In this document: positions 1 through 8,180 of the stretch, in pieces
Layout of the letters: each line of letters opens with the position of its first letter
Numbering within the stretch: position 1 is the stretch's first letter
Assembly (NCBI GenBank): GCA_047975005.1
Contig: JBKECW010000062.1
Location: forward strand, 1 to 21,371
DNA from: JBKEAJ01 sp047975005
Lineage (GTDB): Bacteria > Bacteroidota > Bacteroidia > Bacteroidales > Prolixibacteraceae
Length of the DNA: 21,371 nt
Reading direction: 5' to 3'
Position numbers and translations under genes: made by a program
Notes under the pieces: model-generated
Told to the model about the DNA's origin: nothing
Seen by the model: only the letters and a program-made list of their open reading frames with translations
The model's database searches: none

Positions 1-374
1 ATAAGTTGGTTCCATTTTGGCAGTTAAAGCTGTATCTAATGGATGCTTTGGGCAAAAAAGACTTCTATAAGGACTTGTACGAATATATGCGTAACCATGA
101 TAATACAGGAGTAACAAACGACGGTTACTATCAGTTAGATTTTGTACGGGCAAGCTGCAAAATTGCAAATCTGGATTTAACAGATTTTTTTGAAGATTGG
201 GGCTTTCTTACTCCTATAGATAGAGATATCAGTGATTATGCCACAAAGCGGTTTACTATAACTCAAGAAGAAATAGATGCTTTAAAAAGCGAGATAGCTA
301 CAAAGAACTATCCCAAACCAAAACATAACGATATCTATAAAATAACTGACGACAATGTCTCAGATTATAAGTAA
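1..374 (+). CDS. M60-like peptidase, C-terminal fragment (5' end outside window)
   Basis: The reading frame is open to the left edge (first complete codon at 3), so this is the 3' end of a longer gene. The 124 visible residues start with a K-L-V-P-F-W-Q-L-type segment, followed by helical sequence (LYLMDALGKKDFYKDLYEYM). A later segment, LDFVRASCKIANLDLTDFFE, leads into a WGFL motif. From memory, this series (PFWQL, DFYxDLY, F-V-x-x-x-C, DLTDFFExWGFL) matches the end of the gluzincin region of M60-like (enhancin/mucin-type) metallopeptidases in Bacteroidota. The zinc-binding HExxH lies upstream and is not seen. Proteins of this family are secreted or surface-bound and cut O-glycosylated host proteins. 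The neighbouring secreted sulfatase fits a glycoprotein-degrading role. A TTG at 6 is not taken as the start because the family similarity continues through it. Family assignment is moderate without the catalytic half. Confidence 0.65.
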   Translation, partial: KLVPFWQLKLYLMDALGKKDFYKDLYEYMRNHDNTGVTNDGYYQLDFVRASCKIANLDLTDFFEDWGFLTPIDRDISDYATKRFTITQEEIDALKSEIATKNYPKPKHNDIYKITDDNVSDYK

Positions 375-401
375 ATTCTCATAGATTTATTTAGAGTAAA
401 T

Positions 402-440
402 GAGGGTAGACCCAACAGAGGTTTACCCTTGCTCTTTTTT
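402..440 (+). terminator. Intrinsic terminator of the M60-like gene
   Basis: GGGTAGACC (404-412) pairs with GGTTTACCC (420-428) in a 9-bp stem containing one G-U pair, with a 7-nt loop. It is followed by TTGCTC and six T residues up to 440. It lies 30 bases after the stop at 374 and reads in the plus direction. Confidence 0.75.
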
Positions 441-485
441 GTGGCTAACACCATTTATCATCAACCATTAATAATTATATGTTAT

Positions 486-1865
486 TTAGGGCTGTACCAA
501 TTTATATTTCTTATCGTATAGTTCCACTTGGTATTTTCGCCACATTGCACCTTCAAGAAACACAGGGTGGGGAAGTCTAATGTCCCAATATCCGAGTTTG
601 TGGAGAAGATCTTTTGTAATTTCCAAATTCTCTAGGGCTACGTTGTTTTGTTCCGAAATATCTTTCGACAGGTCGTAGAGCATTGGCAGACGGTCGGGTA
701 GGCGTATCAGCTTCCAATTATCCTTGCGTATTGATGCGCTGATAGTGAATCGCCACAGCATGGTATCGTGGGGAGCGTCTTGTTTTACCTTTGTCAGGTA
801 AGGCATCAGGTTCACTCCGTCAAATAATACAGAGGAGTCTACGATGCCTCCTGCCAATTCATAAAAAGTAGGAGCAAGATCGATCGACATAACAGGATTG
901 TCGTACTCTTGCCCTTTAGGCAGTTTTCCTTTCCAGTGCATTATAAACGGAACGTGTATTCCTCCTTCCAGCAGAGTTCCCTTTTGTCCGTTGTACGGAG
1001 CATTCAGTGAAGTGTTTTGCTCGCATGGACCACCATTGTCGCTCAGGAATACCACTAAGGTATTGTCGGCAACGCCGTTATCTTCCAGGGCTTTCATTAT
1101 TCTCCCCACATTTACGTCGAGTCTGTAAATCATGGCGCAGTATGTACGATGTTTTTCGTTTTCAATATTGCTGAACAGTTTCAAATCCTCCTCAGTAGCT
1201 TGCATCGGAGTGTGCGGAGCATTAAAGGAGGCATATAAAAAGAAGGGTTCATCCTTGTGTCTTGCAATAAAATCTACACATTCATCGCCCTTGTCGTCAG
1301 TGATATAAGTGATCTTCTGTGGAGTCTTGTAGTTACATTCGATGGGAGCGAGATAGCCTTTACCTTTGGGTTTAGATTTAAAATAATCATGTCCGCCTTT
1401 AAGGTATCCCCACATTTCGTCGAAACCTCTGTTTAGAGGGTGGAAAACGCTGTCTTCGCCCAAATGCCATTTGCCGATTAGTCCGGTTTTGTAGCCTAGG
1501 TTTTGCAAGCGAGAGGCAATGGTGGTCTCAGTGAGAGGCATGCCGTTGAATGCAGGGTCAAATCCCGGTTGAGGGTTTGCAAGGTTGTTGTCGTGTCCAA
1601 ATCCTACCTGATTTCTTCCCGTTATCAATCCTGCCCTTGAAGGGCTGCACACAGGGGCTGACACATATCCGTTTTTGCAAAATATGCCTTCGGCAGCAAG
1701 TCTGTCGATGTTTGGCGTTTTCATTTGGCTACTTCCGGTTACGCCGAGGTCGCCATATCCCAGATCATCGGCAAGGATTATAATGAAGTTCGGTTTCTTG
1801 TCTTGTGCTTGTAATTGACTGCCAATCAGCAGTAATAAAGCTGATAATATTGTTATTCTTTTCAT
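486..1865 (-). CDS. Secreted sulfatase, S1 (arylsulfatase/GalNAc-6-sulfatase-like) family
   Basis: This 459-residue protein starts with a signal peptide (residues 1 to about 20; hydrophobic LSALLLLIG, then QLQAQ). The alkaline-phosphatase-fold sulfatase motifs follow in order. N-F-I-I-I-L-A-D-D-L-G-Y-G-D (26-39) carries the metal-binding Asp33/Asp34. CSPSR at 73-77 is the C-x-P-S-R signature, in which Cys73 would be converted to formylglycine; as the protein is exported, an anaerobic-type maturase (anSME) elsewhere in the genome is expected. Further motifs are GKWHLG, APHTPM, SDNGGP and the Lys in NGQKGTLLEGG. Length is normal for the family. The enzyme hydrolyses sulfate esters, probably on host mucin or glycosaminoglycan sugars. 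The exact sugar specificity cannot be read from sequence alone. It converges with the M60-like peptidase gene and diverges from the gene at 2153. Confidence 0.93.
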   Translation of the reverse strand: MKRITILSALLLLIGSQLQAQDKKPNFIIILADDLGYGDLGVTGSSQMKTPNIDRLAAEGIFCKNGYVSAPVCSPSRAGLITGRNQVGFGHDNNLANPQPGFDPAFNGMPLTETTIASRLQNLGYKTGLIGKWHLGEDSVFHPLNRGFDEMWGYLKGGHDYFKSKPKGKGYLAPIECNYKTPQKITYITDDKGDECVDFIARHKDEPFFLYASFNAPHTPMQATEEDLKLFSNIENEKHRTYCAMIYRLDVNVGRIMKALEDNGVADNTLVVFLSDNGGPCEQNTSLNAPYNGQKGTLLEGGIHVPFIMHWKGKLPKGQEYDNPVMSIDLAPTFYELAGGIVDSSVLFDGVNLMPYLTKVKQDAPHDTMLWRFTISASIRKDNWKLIRLPDRLPMLYDLSKDISEQNNVALENLEITKDLLHKLGYWDIRLPHPVFLEGAMWRKYQVELYDKKYKLVQP

Positions 1866-1927
1866 CTGTTTATATTTTGTTTTTTTTATTGTCAGATGTA
1901 TCTCGCCAATATAATCATTCTCGTATG

Positions 1928-1943
1928 TGAGAACTTGTTCTCA
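1928..1943. promoter_or_regulatory. Perfect palindrome in the sulfatase leader
   Basis: TGAGAAC (1928-1934) and GTTCTCA (1937-1943) are exact reverse complements separated by TT. The site is 62 bases upstream of the sulfatase start and downstream of its predicted -7 box, so it would be in the transcribed leader. It could be an operator or a leader hairpin; which one is not known. Confidence 0.45.
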
Positions 1944-1968
1944 TGGCTCGTTTCATATTATTATTTTT

Positions 1969-1976
1969 CAAATCTA
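1969..1976 (-). promoter_or_regulatory. Bacteroidota -7 box for the sulfatase gene
   Basis: Read on the minus strand the site is TAGATTTG, an exact match to TAnnTTTG, the -7 consensus of the primary sigma factor of Bacteroidota. It would give a leader of roughly 100 bases. No convincing -33 TTTG was found at the usual distance. Confidence 0.45.
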
Positions 1977-2056
1977 CGATACATTGCATCCATTTGCCGT
2001 AGGTGATACGTTAATCGCCTCATATATCAACAAATATATACATTATTTACAATAAT

Positions 2057-2070
2057 TCCCTAGATAGGGA
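2057..2070. repeat. Short inverted repeat upstream of the gene at 2153
   Basis: TCCCTA and TAGGGA form 6-bp arms around GA. The site is 83 bases before the start of the Gly-rich exported protein. It may be a regulatory site in this 287-base divergent intergenic region (1866-2152), but no function can be assigned. Confidence 0.3.
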
Positions 2071-2152
2071 GGGTTATTTTGAAGATGATTTTAAACCAAA
2101 TTGATTGTTTTGGGTCTGAATATTATTAAGTTAATTCAACAATTAAAGAAGC

Positions 2153-2980
2153 ATGAAGCAATTTGTTATTTCAATGGCGTTATTTACGCTAAACCTATTG
2201 ATCCTTACGAGTGCTAGCACCTACAAGTACGCATCAAAGAAAAATGTAGAAAATACGGAGCAGACGGACAAGTCTTCCAATATCAGCTACTCTGTTAATC
2301 ATGATGATAAATATCTGACTGTCAATTTAAATATTGATGACGTACAAATTCAGCGGGAGCTGATGATGAGAGGGCTAAACGTTTGGATAGATCAAAGTGG
2401 AAAGAAAGCTGAGACTTTCGGTATCAAATATCCCGTGATAGACAGAGACGATGAAGATGCTGATACACAGAGAGAAATGCCTCCCCGACGAAGGGGAGAT
2501 GACAGTGCTGAGAAACCTGACATTAGCGAAATGATGAAAGCTATGTTTACAGAGTTTCAGAATAGTGCCAAGTCTGTGGAGCTATTGGGTTTTGTCAGCG
2601 AGGGTAGTGTGCAACGAATCACTGAGCAGCAGGAAAATCCACTAGTGCTTGCCGATATAGATATGGACGACGACGGTGTTATGCATTATACAGTACAAAT
2701 CCCTCTTGAAAATATATTCACCGATAGTAAATACGACGATGGGAAGCTAAGTTTGTCTATCAAGTTTGAAGAAAAGCAGATGCCCCAAAGAGGTGGAGGA
2801 CAAGGCATGGGTACTCCTCCTAGTGGTGGTGGAATGGGAGGTCCCGGCGGCGGAGGCGGCGGAATGCCACCATCGGGTGGTGGCGGTGGTCGTCCGCCAC
2901 AAGGACAGGGCGGTCAGCCTGGAGGCAGTCAATCGCAATCGAGTGTTGATTTTTGCATAAAAGCAGAGCTTATAGATTAA
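2153..2980 (+). CDS. Exported protein of unknown function with Gly/Pro-rich C-terminal tail
   Basis: This 275-residue protein is not recognised as a characterised family. The first 22 residues (basic start, then hydrophobic ISMALFTLNLLILTSAS) look like a Sec signal peptide. Residues of roughly 45-100 read as a beta-rich domain, with LTVNLNIDDVQIQRELMMRG followed by LNVWIDQSGKKAETFGIKYP. This wording recalls small exported Bacteroidota proteins that lack a defined role. Residues 100-125 are strongly charged. A second structured part (about 140-210) ends in LSLSIKFEE. Residues 211-263 are a low-complexity tail of Gly, Pro, Gln and Ser (GGGGGGMPPSGGGGG). The last residues (VDFCIKAELID) return to ordinary composition, so the tail is an insertion before a final strand rather than a simple end. 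The gene is divergent from the sulfatase and stands alone. Base composition in the tail is locally GC-rich compared with its surroundings. Confidence 0.7.
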   Translation: MKQFVISMALFTLNLLILTSASTYKYASKKNVENTEQTDKSSNISYSVNHDDKYLTVNLNIDDVQIQRELMMRGLNVWIDQSGKKAETFGIKYPVIDRDDEDADTQREMPPRRRGDDSAEKPDISEMMKAMFTEFQNSAKSVELLGFVSEGSVQRITEQQENPLVLADIDMDDDGVMHYTVQIPLENIFTDSKYDDGKLSLSIKFEEKQMPQRGGGQGMGTPPSGGGMGGPGGGGGGMPPSGGGGGRPPQGQGGQPGGSQSQSSVDFCIKAELID

Positions 2981-3093
2981 GAGCTAAGTTCAGAAATTAG
3001 GGCATCTGAGTTATAGTGCTAAGGGTCAAGATTAGCAAAATTAGGATGCCTTTAAGAAAGTATGATTTGAATATTGCATATAGTTATTTTGCC

Positions 3094-3136
3094 TAAAAAA
3101 AAACAAAAGAGGGTGCCGCTTTTTAGGCACCCTCTT
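3094..3136 (-). terminator. Intrinsic terminator of the carboxylase operon
   Basis: AAGAGGGTGCC (3107-3117) and GGCACCCTCTT (3126-3136) form a perfect 11-bp stem with an 8-nt loop. On the minus strand it is followed by TTTGTTTTTTTTT (3106 down to 3094). It starts 8 bases after the carboxyltransferase stop codon. Confidence 0.92.
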
Positions 3137-3143
3137 AATTTAC

Positions 3144-4682
3144 TTACAAAGGGATATTTCCGTGTTTTTTGGGAGGGTTTGCCTCGTTTTTGTTTTTGGT
3201 CATTTCTAGAGCTTGAATCAGTTTAAATCGCGTGTCCTTAGGCAGGATAATTTCGTCTATGTATCCCAGCTCTGCAGCTTTGTATGGATTGGCAAAATTG
3301 TCTCGGTAGTCGTCTACACGCTTTGCTTTTGACTCGACATCAGAATCGTTTCTAAATATAATGTTTACAGCGCCTTCTGGTCCCATGACAGCAATCTCGG
3401 CTGTGGGAAAAGCAAAATTAATGTCTGCCGCCAGATGTTTAGATGCCATAACATCGTAAGCTCCGCCATATGCTTTTCGTGTTATAACTGTAATCTTGGG
3501 AACTGTTGCTTCGGCGTATGCATATAATAATTTTGCGCCGTGCTTTATTATTCCTCCATATTCTTGTATGGTACCAGGCAGGAAGCCGGGGACATCCACA
3601 AAGGTAACTAATGGGATATTGAATGCATCGCAGAAACGAATGAAGCGCGCACCCTTTATAGAAGAGTCTATATCTAATACCCCTGCAAGGTAATCCGGCT
3701 GGTTTGCAACAATTCCTACGGTTTTACCATTCATACGTGCAAATCCCGTAATTATATTTCGTGCATAATGTGGCATAAGTTCAAAGAAGTGTTCATGGTC
3801 AATTACTTTGTTTATCAAATCGTGCATATTATACGACTTATTAGGGTCTGACGGTATAAGTTCTTGCAGTTCTATTGTTTCTCTTCTGATGTCATCGGTG
3901 CAGGCTATCGTAGGAGAATCTTCAAGATTGTTGGATGGCAAGAAACTCAATAGTTCGCGAATCATCATTAATGTGTGTTCATCATCGTCTCCCATAAAGT
4001 GAGCAACACCACTTTTTGAGTTATGAGTCATAGCTCCACCGAGTTCTTCTTTATCAACTTCTTCGTGGGTAACGGTCTTTATTACATCTGGACCTGTTAC
4101 AAACATGTAGCTGGAATCTTTTACCATGAAAATAAAGTCCGTAAGGGCAGGCGAGTACACAGCTCCTCCGGCGCAAGGTCCCATTATTGCCGAAATTTGT
4201 GGAATAACACCTGATGCTTTCACATTTAGGAGGAATATGTCTCCATAACCAGCAAGACTCTGCACTCCTTCCTGTATACGAGCTCCGCCTGAATCGTTGA
4301 GTCCAATCAGAGGAGCTCCCATTTTTAGAGCAAGTTTGCCAACTTTTAATATTTTGTCTGCATTTGTGCGGCTGAGAGATCCTCCGAAAACTGTAAAATC
4401 TTGTGCAAATACATAAACCAAACGCCCGTCGACCTTGCCATATCCCGTAACGACACCATCGCCCAAATACACCGTCTTTTCCATGTCAAAGTTGGTGCAT
4501 TTGTGAGTTGCCAATTTATCAAGCTCGACAAATGTGCCCAAATCTAAAAATATGTCTATCCTCTCGCGAGCTGTTAATTTCCCTGCGCTATGCTGTTTCG
4601 CTTTTCGTTCTTCGCCACCTCCTGCTTCTGCTTGAAGTGAGTGTTCTCTATATTTATTGTATTTTTCTTCTAGACTTTGCAT
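3144..4682 (-). CDS. pccB: Acyl-CoA carboxyltransferase subunit, propionyl-CoA carboxylase beta/MmdA type
   Basis: This 512-residue protein has full family length. It transfers CO2 from carboxybiotin to propionyl-CoA, giving methylmalonyl-CoA, or runs the reverse reaction in propionate formation. The N-terminal half has the acyl-CoA site (KLTARERIDIFLDLGTFVEL; QDFTVFGGSLS; GARIQEGVQSL; GPCAGGAVYSPA). The C-terminal half has DVPGFLPGTIQEYGGIIKHG and the oxyanion-hole region RKAYGGAYDVMASKHL. Asp410 in GGAYDVM corresponds to the position (Asp422 in the Streptomyces coelicolor PccB) that marks propionyl-CoA preference in this family. It is the last gene of a three-gene operon, 21 bases after the carrier protein gene. 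Whether the complex acts as a carboxylase or a decarboxylase in vivo is not decided by sequence. No membrane decarboxylase subunit is nearby, which favours a soluble carboxylase. Confidence 0.92.
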   Translation of the reverse strand: MQSLEEKYNKYREHSLQAEAGGGEERKAKQHSAGKLTARERIDIFLDLGTFVELDKLATHKCTNFDMEKTVYLGDGVVTGYGKVDGRLVYVFAQDFTVFGGSLSRTNADKILKVGKLALKMGAPLIGLNDSGGARIQEGVQSLAGYGDIFLLNVKASGVIPQISAIMGPCAGGAVYSPALTDFIFMVKDSSYMFVTGPDVIKTVTHEEVDKEELGGAMTHNSKSGVAHFMGDDDEHTLMMIRELLSFLPSNNLEDSPTIACTDDIRRETIELQELIPSDPNKSYNMHDLINKVIDHEHFFELMPHYARNIITGFARMNGKTVGIVANQPDYLAGVLDIDSSIKGARFIRFCDAFNIPLVTFVDVPGFLPGTIQEYGGIIKHGAKLLYAYAEATVPKITVITRKAYGGAYDVMASKHLAADINFAFPTAEIAVMGPEGAVNIIFRNDSDVESKAKRVDDYRDNFANPYKAAELGYIDEIILPKDTRFKLIQALEMTKNKNEANPPKKHGNIPL

Positions 4683-4703
4683 GATTTTCTTTTTTTTGAT
4701 TTA

Positions 4704-5216
4704 TTAGCTTGCTTCTATTTCTATTAAGGGCTGATTTCCTTCTACGGCATTACCCTCTGATACATGTACTGCTTTTACTATGCCGTTGCTAGAACACTTG
4801 TATTCACTTTCCATTTTCATTGCAGAAACGATAATAACAGTTTGGTCTTTTTCGACAGTATCACCTTGGGCTACTAGTATTTTCACTATTTTTCCTGGCA
4901 TAGGTGTTGATATTATATTACCGCCAAGTTCTAGCTGTGATTTTGCTCTGGCTCTGTAACGACTTACCGCATCAAGTATTTCAATTTCGTAATAGCGGTC
5001 TATTGTGTTTACATTATATTGATTAGGTGTTGCTCCCTCAACCATTTCGATGCTGAGCGATTTTCCATTCATCAGTATAGAGTATGCATTAGATTCGACC
5101 TTTTCAATATCTAGGTCGTAAGTGCGACTGTCTATCTGAACTTTGTACCTAGATCCCTCATGTTCAAGGATATTTATTTTGGCATTTCTTTCGCCAATTT
5201 TTAACTCTAATGACAT
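4704..5216 (-). CDS. Biotin carboxyl carrier protein of acyl-CoA carboxylase
   Basis: The C-terminal 80 residues are a biotinyl/lipoyl domain: MPGKIVKILVAQGDTVEKDQ leads to the biotinylation motif AMKM (Lys134). This is followed by MESEYKCSSNGIVKAV and the closing strand LIEIEAS. The N-terminal 80 residues (YKVQIDSRTYDLDIEKVES and similar) form the oligomerisation/linker part typical of propionyl-CoA-type carriers. The start chosen is ATG at 5216 (MSLELKIGERN), giving 170 residues. An upstream ATG at 5309 would overlap the biotin carboxylase gene by 83 bases, and its extra residues are not family-like. With the chosen start, the gap to the upstream gene is 10 bases, fitting translational coupling. 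The protein carries carboxybiotin between the two catalytic subunits encoded on either side. Confidence 0.9.
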   Translation of the reverse strand: MSLELKIGERNAKINILEHEGSRYKVQIDSRTYDLDIEKVESNAYSILMNGKSLSIEMVEGATPNQYNVNTIDRYYEIEILDAVSRYRARAKSQLELGGNIISTPMPGKIVKILVAQGDTVEKDQTVIIVSAMKMESEYKCSSNGIVKAVHVSEGNAVEGNQPLIEIEAS

Positions 5217-5226
5217 GCTGATAGTT

Positions 5227-6741
5227 TTAAAATGTGTTGATATTTCGTCTTCTTGAATATTCCTTCCATGCTGAATTTTCGGACTCTGTTTGCAGAGTCT
5301 TCTTGCCATTTATTTTCATCTTTTCGGTGTAGTCTAGATAGGCAATCATCAATGCTATATCCTCTTCGTAATTGGCAGTGTCTTCATTTTCAGAGACGAG
5401 GAAATCTAGATTCTTCTCAATAAATCCGGTGTCATAATGCCCCTCGGCAAAATCAGGCGTTTCCATTATTTTAGATACGAAAGGTATAGATGTCTTTACA
5501 CCTGTGATTTTATATTCGTACAGAGCTCTCTTCATTCTTGCGATGGTCTCTTTCCTGCTAGGAGCCCAAGCGATTAATTTTGATATCATTGGATCATAGT
5601 GGAATGGTATTTCGTAACCCTCATAAACATATCCGTCGGTGCGTATGCCAAGGCCGAGAGGTTCTGATATATTACTGACTAATCCCGGACAAGGCATAAA
5701 ATTATTCATGTGATCCTCGGCATATATCCTGCATTCTATGGCATGTCCATTCTGTTTTATTTCTTCTTGTTTGAAAGGTAGTGGCAAACCATTGGCGACA
5801 TTTATTTGTGCCTTGACAAGGTCTATGCCGGTAACGCGCTCAGTGATAGGGTGCTCTACTTGTAGGCGGGTGTTCATCTCCAAGAAATAAAAGTTTAGTT
5901 GGTTATCAACTAAGAATTCTACCGTTCCTGCGCCAACATAGTTTACAGACTTAGCCGCATCGATAGCTCTTTTGCCCATTTCGTTGCGTAGCTCCGGAGT
6001 CATTAAGGGGGACGGTGTTTCTTCCACAACTTTTTGATGCCGTCGTTGCACAGAGCATTCTCGTTCAAATAGATGCACATAGTTCCCATGTTGGTCTGCC
6101 ATTATTTGAAATTCTATATGATGGGGACCTGCAACATATTTCTCAATGTAAATAGTGTCATCACCAAAGGCAGATAAGGCCTCAGACTTTGCCATTTCGT
6201 ATGCTGCTACTACTTCATTTTCTTCTCTGACCAGACGCATTCCTTTTCCGCCACCGCCGGCACTTGCTTTTATCATAACCGGATACCCGATCTCCTTGGC
6301 AATTTCTTTTAGGCGTTTGTGGCTTGTTATATTTTCGTCGGTACCCGGGACCACTGGTACTCCCGATTTTATCATTAGCTCTCTAGCTGTTAGTTTATCG
6401 CCCATCGTGTTGATTGCGTGTATAGAAGGACCTATAAATATAATTCCTGCATCGCTTATCTTTTGAGCAAAAGTCGCATTCTCTGAGAGGAAGCCATATC
6501 CTGGATGGATAGCATCTACCTTAGATTTTATAGCAACTTCTATGATTTTGTCTATGTTTAAATAGCTTTCTGATGAGCTTGCTGGACCTACACAGTATGC
6601 TTCGTTGGCATATCTGACATGCATGGCTTTGCGATCGGCTTCTGAGAAAATGGCAACAGAGGAAATTCCCATTTCTCGACAAGAGCGCATTACCCTTACT
6701 GCAATTTCGCCCCTATTGGCAACTAATACTTTTTTAATCAT
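5227..6741 (-). CDS. accC: Biotin carboxylase subunit of acyl-CoA carboxylase (AccC/PccA type)
   Basis: This subunit carboxylates the biotin on the carrier protein with ATP and bicarbonate. It opens with MIKKVLVANRGEIAVRVMRS, the standard biotin carboxylase N-terminus. An ATP-grasp Gly-rich loop follows (ASAGGGGKGM, about residues 158-168). Then come ERECSVQRRHQKVVEE and EMNTRLQVEHPITE (about 285-300, with metal- and bicarbonate-site residues). A C-terminal domain has ECRIYAEDHMNNFMPCPG. The start at 6741 gives 504 residues. A more upstream in-frame ATG at 6783 adds 14 residues (VCVLYINNENSFL) not seen in the family and is rejected. It is first in the operon. A weak promoter-like CACCTTTG lies on the minus strand at 6817-6824. 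The gene symbol is by family only: the carboxyltransferase partner suggests a propionyl-CoA complex rather than the acetyl-CoA complex. Confidence 0.92.
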   Translation of the reverse strand: MIKKVLVANRGEIAVRVMRSCREMGISSVAIFSEADRKAMHVRYANEAYCVGPASSSESYLNIDKIIEVAIKSKVDAIHPGYGFLSENATFAQKISDAGIIFIGPSIHAINTMGDKLTARELMIKSGVPVVPGTDENITSHKRLKEIAKEIGYPVMIKASAGGGGKGMRLVREENEVVAAYEMAKSEALSAFGDDTIYIEKYVAGPHHIEFQIMADQHGNYVHLFERECSVQRRHQKVVEETPSPLMTPELRNEMGKRAIDAAKSVNYVGAGTVEFLVDNQLNFYFLEMNTRLQVEHPITERVTGIDLVKAQINVANGLPLPFKQEEIKQNGHAIECRIYAEDHMNNFMPCPGLVSNISEPLGLGIRTDGYVYEGYEIPFHYDPMISKLIAWAPSRKETIARMKRALYEYKITGVKTSIPFVSKIMETPDFAEGHYDTGFIEKNLDFLVSENEDTANYEEDIALMIAYLDYTEKMKINGKKTLQTESENSAWKEYSRRRNINTF

Positions 6742-7120
6742 AAGGAATGAATTTTCATTGTTTATGTATAATACACAGACCATTGCTCATAGTGGAGTGT
6801 AATGTCTATGTTATCACAAAGGTGTAGATAAAATCTCACTTTTCGAGCTGATTCAGCACGAATTTACAGCGCGTATTTTCTGATATTTAAGAGATAGAGA
6901 GACTCTGGAGTGGCTGCTGTGCTAATTGTGTATTTTGCTTTGAAAAAGGTGTATGTAGTTGTGTATTAGTTAGATATCGGTCATGTAGAGTATTGGGCGC
7001 TAGTAATTATTTAAAATTGTTGCCAATTGTACCAGCGACTTTATATATTTTATCTATGAGCTCATAATTTTTTTGTTTTTTTCGAATATTAGAACGAAAA
7101 AATTGAAAAATGTAAGAGTT
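6742..7120. other. AT-rich intergenic region with two small palindromes
   Basis: No gene is seen in this stretch. It holds the upstream region of the carboxylase operon. It also contains a perfect 12-bp palindrome, TATGAGCTCATA (7055-7066), and an AT-rich hairpin with arms TTTTTTCG (7077-7084) and CGAAAAAA (7095-7102). The hairpin is just beyond the stop of the asnB remnant, with T-rich sequence after it on the minus strand, so it may be the old asnB terminator. Confidence 0.4.
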
Positions 7121-8019
7121 TTAGTCTAAATCATGTTTGTGAACTCCTTTTACAGCTCCTCCCGAAGGGGCAGCGGAGTTTTGGAACGACGCATCCCATG
7201 CCAATGCTTCTGCCGTACTACATGCTATGGAGGGCACTGACGGTACGCACATCGCAGCCTGCTCCTCGAAAATACTTCTCGATTTTGTCTTTTCCTGCCA
7301 TTTTGTCGGCAGGGTTCAGGCGCATTGCCACGTCCATAAACTCCTTGTAGAGGAAAGGCACACGCACCTCCACTCCAAAAGAACACAGAGATTTGTTGGC
7401 ACGCAGGCAGTTTGCTGAGCTTGCGCAAGGTTTCCTAGTGGAACTCCTCGGCGTTGGGTGCTTTATGGAAATAGAGATAGCCGCCAAAAATTTCATCAGT
7501 ACCTTCTCCTGTCAGCCCCATTTTAATGCCTATTGACTTTATCACCCTTGCCAGCAAATACATTGGCGTGAATGCGCGAATAGTCGTGACATCATAGGTT
7601 TCAATGTGGTATATCACGCCTCTCATTGCGTCTAGCTCTTCTTGTATTGTATAATGTATTTCGTGGCGTACAGAGCCTATGTGGTCGGCAACCTTCCGAG
7701 CGGCAGCAAGGTTGGGCAAACCCTCCAGACCGATAACGAAAGAGTGCAACTGAGGGCACCAAGCCTCATTTTATCGTCCGACTCAACGCAAGATTTAGAA
7801 AATTTCTTTGCCAAAGCAGAGGTTATAGACGAATCCAGTCCTCCCGACTCGGGGTTCACAATAGCCAGACGCTCGTGAGCAATTATCACTTTTTCACCAC
7901 AATATATACCCCGCCCAGTTCGGTCCTCTATGTCTTAGTTTTTTAGCTTGCTCTAGCACCTGCTTCCTTAGCAGGGTAGAGTCTGTCTTTAGGTTAAATA
8001 CACCTACAATTCCGCACAT
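7121..8019 (-). pseudogene. asnB: Decayed asparagine synthetase B (glutamine-hydrolysing)
   Basis: Family segments appear in order on the minus strand but in several frames. They start with MCGIVGVFNLK at 8019 (Cys2 is the glutaminase nucleophile), then KKLRHRGPNWAG. One extra base near 7908 shifts the frame to IYCGEKVIIAHERLAIVNPE. This joins directly to SGGLDSSITSALAKKFS, so about 170 codons between the glutaminase and PPi-loop motifs are lost. Further pieces are HSFVIGLEGLPNLAAARKVA, VIYHIETYDVTTIRAFTPMY and GEGTDEIFGGYLYFHKAPNA. An in-frame TAG then falls where E is expected (after EEFH), followed by another shift to ANKSLCSFGVEVRVPFL and KDKIEKY. A second deletion leads to the C-terminal CVPSVPSIACSTAEALAWDA, ending PSGGAVKGVHKHDLD and stop at 7121. 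About 300 codons of a normal 550 remain, with at least three frameshifts, one nonsense codon and two large deletions. It cannot make an active enzyme. Confidence 0.93.
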
Positions 8020-8180
8020 AATTTTCGTTTCTTTTTGCTTTGTCTTTGAAACGGATATAAGCTTTTCTGCTTTAAATTCATTATTTGGAGGAGTTTTTTT
8101 GTTAGATTGTCGGATGTGTGGCGCTATGACGCGATATGCAAACAGCCGGCGTGGCAATCTGTTATTTGTTGCCGGAAAAT
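8020..8180. other. Intergenic sequence between asnB remnant and the distal 96-bp REP pair
   Basis: This is the presumed old promoter region of asnB. No clear TAnnTTTG box was found on the minus strand. Open frames crossing it are chance extensions of the asnB N-terminus and of the repeat. Confidence 0.3.

Noticed and set aside
2747..2960. Open frames in other frames of the Gly-rich region
   Set aside because: They are produced by the repetitive GGT/GGC/GGA codons of the real gene and have no start context or family likeness.
5217..5309. Longer start of the biotin carrier protein at 5309
   Set aside because: It would overlap the biotin carboxylase gene by 83 bases and adds 31 residues that are only the other frame of that gene; ATG at 5216 begins right after its stop.
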